A DNA stretch of 24,481 bases from NCBI GenBank assembly GCA_041180785.1, contig JBEGQV010000273.1, positions 1 to 24,481 on the forward strand, given 5' to 3'. The notes under the pieces were generated by a model. The model did not search any database. It saw only the letters and a list, made by a program, of their open reading frames with translations, and was not told the DNA's origin. Positions 23,493 to 24,481 of the stretch are shown piece by piece. A program made the position numbers and the translations under genes. The DNA is from Sandaracinomonas sp041180785 (GTDB taxonomy: Bacteria; Bacteroidota; Bacteroidia; Cytophagales; Spirosomataceae). Positions within the stretch are counted from its first letter, which is position 1, and every line of letters begins with the position of its first letter.

Positions 23493-24481
23493 ATGGTTTT
23501 CAATTCCTTGCATTTCTTTCTGTTTTTTGGAATTGTAACATCAGCTTACTTTTTATTAGCCCATCGATTTCGTTGGCTGTGGTTGTTGATCGCATCCTGT
23601 TATTTTTACATGGTGTTTAAGCCTGAATATATCCTGATTTTAGGCTTTACAATTGTGGTTGATTATGTTGCGGGCATCTTCATTGAAAATGCGGAGGGAG
23701 TCAGACGAAAGCTTTTTTTGACTGCTAGTCTTCTCGCTAACATCGGGGTACTTGCTATCTATAAATACTATTTTTTTATCGATCAAAATGTAGGTGTGCT
23801 AACTCGCCTTTTTGGGAATGAAATTCATTTGCCGAGCTGGGAAATAATTTTGCCCATTGGTTTGTCATTTCATACCTTCCAAGCGATGTCATACACAATC
23901 GAAGTATTTCGGGGGAATCAAAAGGCAGAGCGACATTTTGGGATTTACAGTCTATATGTAATGTTTTATCCGCAATTAGTTGCAGGACCAATTGAAAGAC
24001 CTCAAAATTTATTGCATCAATTTTACAAGAAACATACCTGGAATACTGAACGCGTTAAAGCTGGATTATTACAAATGCTGCAAGGACTATTCAAGAAAGT
24101 GGTAATTGCAGATCGTTTGGCCCTTGTAGTTGATCAAACCTATGCAGACTTGCCAAATCAGAGTACAGGAAATTTATTTCTTGCCTCTGTTTTTTATTCT
24201 TTTCAAATTTATTGTGATTTTTCAGGCTATTCAGACATGGCCATTGGAGCTGCGAAAGTCATGGGATTTGATTTGATGAAAAATTTTAATGCACCGTATT
24301 TAGCTAAATCGATCCCAGATTTTTGGCGGAGATGGCATATTTCGTTGAGTACTTGGTTTAAAGACTATGTCTATTTTTCGCTAGGAGGAAATCGGGTTTC
24401 CGTTCCAAGATGGTATCTGAATATCATGATCGTCTTTTTAATTTCAGGTATTTGGCATGGGGCCAGTTGGAACTTTGTCAT
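23493..24481 (+). CDS. MBOAT-family O-acyltransferase (AlgI/DltB-like), 5' part
   Basis: The frame opens at ATG 23493, five bases after the ileS stop, and is still open at the window edge, giving 329 codons. The product is a polytopic membrane protein of the MBOAT family, which moves acyl groups (often acetyl) to polysaccharides or other envelope molecules in the periplasm. Diagnostic segments are FYPQLVAGPIERPQNL (158-173), FQIYCDFSGYSDMAIGAAKVMGF (237-259), a region from about residue 264 with NFNAPYLAKSIPDFWRRWHI (His282), WFKDYVYFSLGGNR (288-301) and SGIWHGASWNFV (318-329), whose His322 is the catalytic residue. The missing part would be the last helices. An SGNH-type partner could lie beyond the edge. 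Linkage to ileS looks like co-transcription, not a functional link. Confidence 0.93.
   Translation, partial: MVFNSLHFFLFFGIVTSAYFLLAHRFRWLWLLIASCYFYMVFKPEYILILGFTIVVDYVAGIFIENAEGVRRKLFLTASLLANIGVLAIYKYYFFIDQNVGVLTRLFGNEIHLPSWEIILPIGLSFHTFQAMSYTIEVFRGNQKAERHFGIYSLYVMFYPQLVAGPIERPQNLLHQFYKKHTWNTERVKAGLLQMLQGLFKKVVIADRLALVVDQTYADLPNQSTGNLFLASVFYSFQIYCDFSGYSDMAIGAAKVMGFDLMKNFNAPYLAKSIPDFWRRWHISLSTWFKDYVYFSLGGNRVSVPRWYLNIMIVFLISGIWHGASWNFV

Overview
The window looks like chromosomal DNA from a member of the Bacteroidota, probably of the Cytophagales type. The evidence is moderately AT-rich DNA, near absence of Shine-Dalgarno sequences before most starts, TAnnTTTG-like -7 boxes in two intergenic regions, a LytS/LytTR two-component pair, a TamB-like giant next to tsaD, and a long isoleucyl-tRNA synthetase of the IleRS2 type. 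The phylum is well supported; the order is a guess. Coding density is very high, with no gene-free stretch above about 220 bases. I saw no tRNA, rRNA, CRISPR array, insertion sequence, phage gene or plasmid gene.

Region 1 (1-2758, + strand) is a tight trio: the 3' part of an ApbE-type flavin transferase, a secreted protein with an FGE-sulfatase (SUMF1) fold that lacks the cysteines needed for formylglycine synthesis, and a Tat-exported Gfo/Idh/MocA-type oxidoreductase. All three probably act in or on the periplasm.

Region 2 (2820-11778, + strand) is a respiratory complex I operon in the order nuoA-B-C-D-E-F-[glycosyltransferase]-G-H-I-J. Two things are unusual. A GT4-type glycosyltransferase gene sits between nuoF and nuoG with operon-like spacing. 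The operon also ends at nuoJ with a strong intrinsic terminator, so nuoK, nuoL, nuoM and nuoN (most of the proton-pumping arm) are not here. NuoG is a short form that ends after its iron-sulfur domains.

Region 3 (11789-14541) holds the bidirectional terminator, a convergent gene for a secreted, probably outer-membrane, protein of unknown function, and a divergently transcribed LytS-type histidine kinase plus LytTR response regulator. The kinase has a histidine-rich loop in its sensor part. The 221-bp divergent intergenic region carries a 14-bp palindrome and two candidate -7 boxes.

Region 4 (14538-24481) is mostly housekeeping: tsaD (tRNA t6A synthesis) on the - strand, back to back with a 1491-residue TamB-like envelope protein; ileS with a GTG start and a swapped HIGH motif (GIHH), the signature reported for mupirocin-hyper-resistant IleRS2 enzymes; and the 5' part of an MBOAT O-acyltransferase that runs off the window end.

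I do not see a clearly new multi-gene defence or mobile system. The best leads are the glycosyltransferase embedded in the complex I operon, the split of that operon after nuoJ, the GIHH IleRS, and the ApbE / SUMF1-like / Tat-oxidoreductase cluster.
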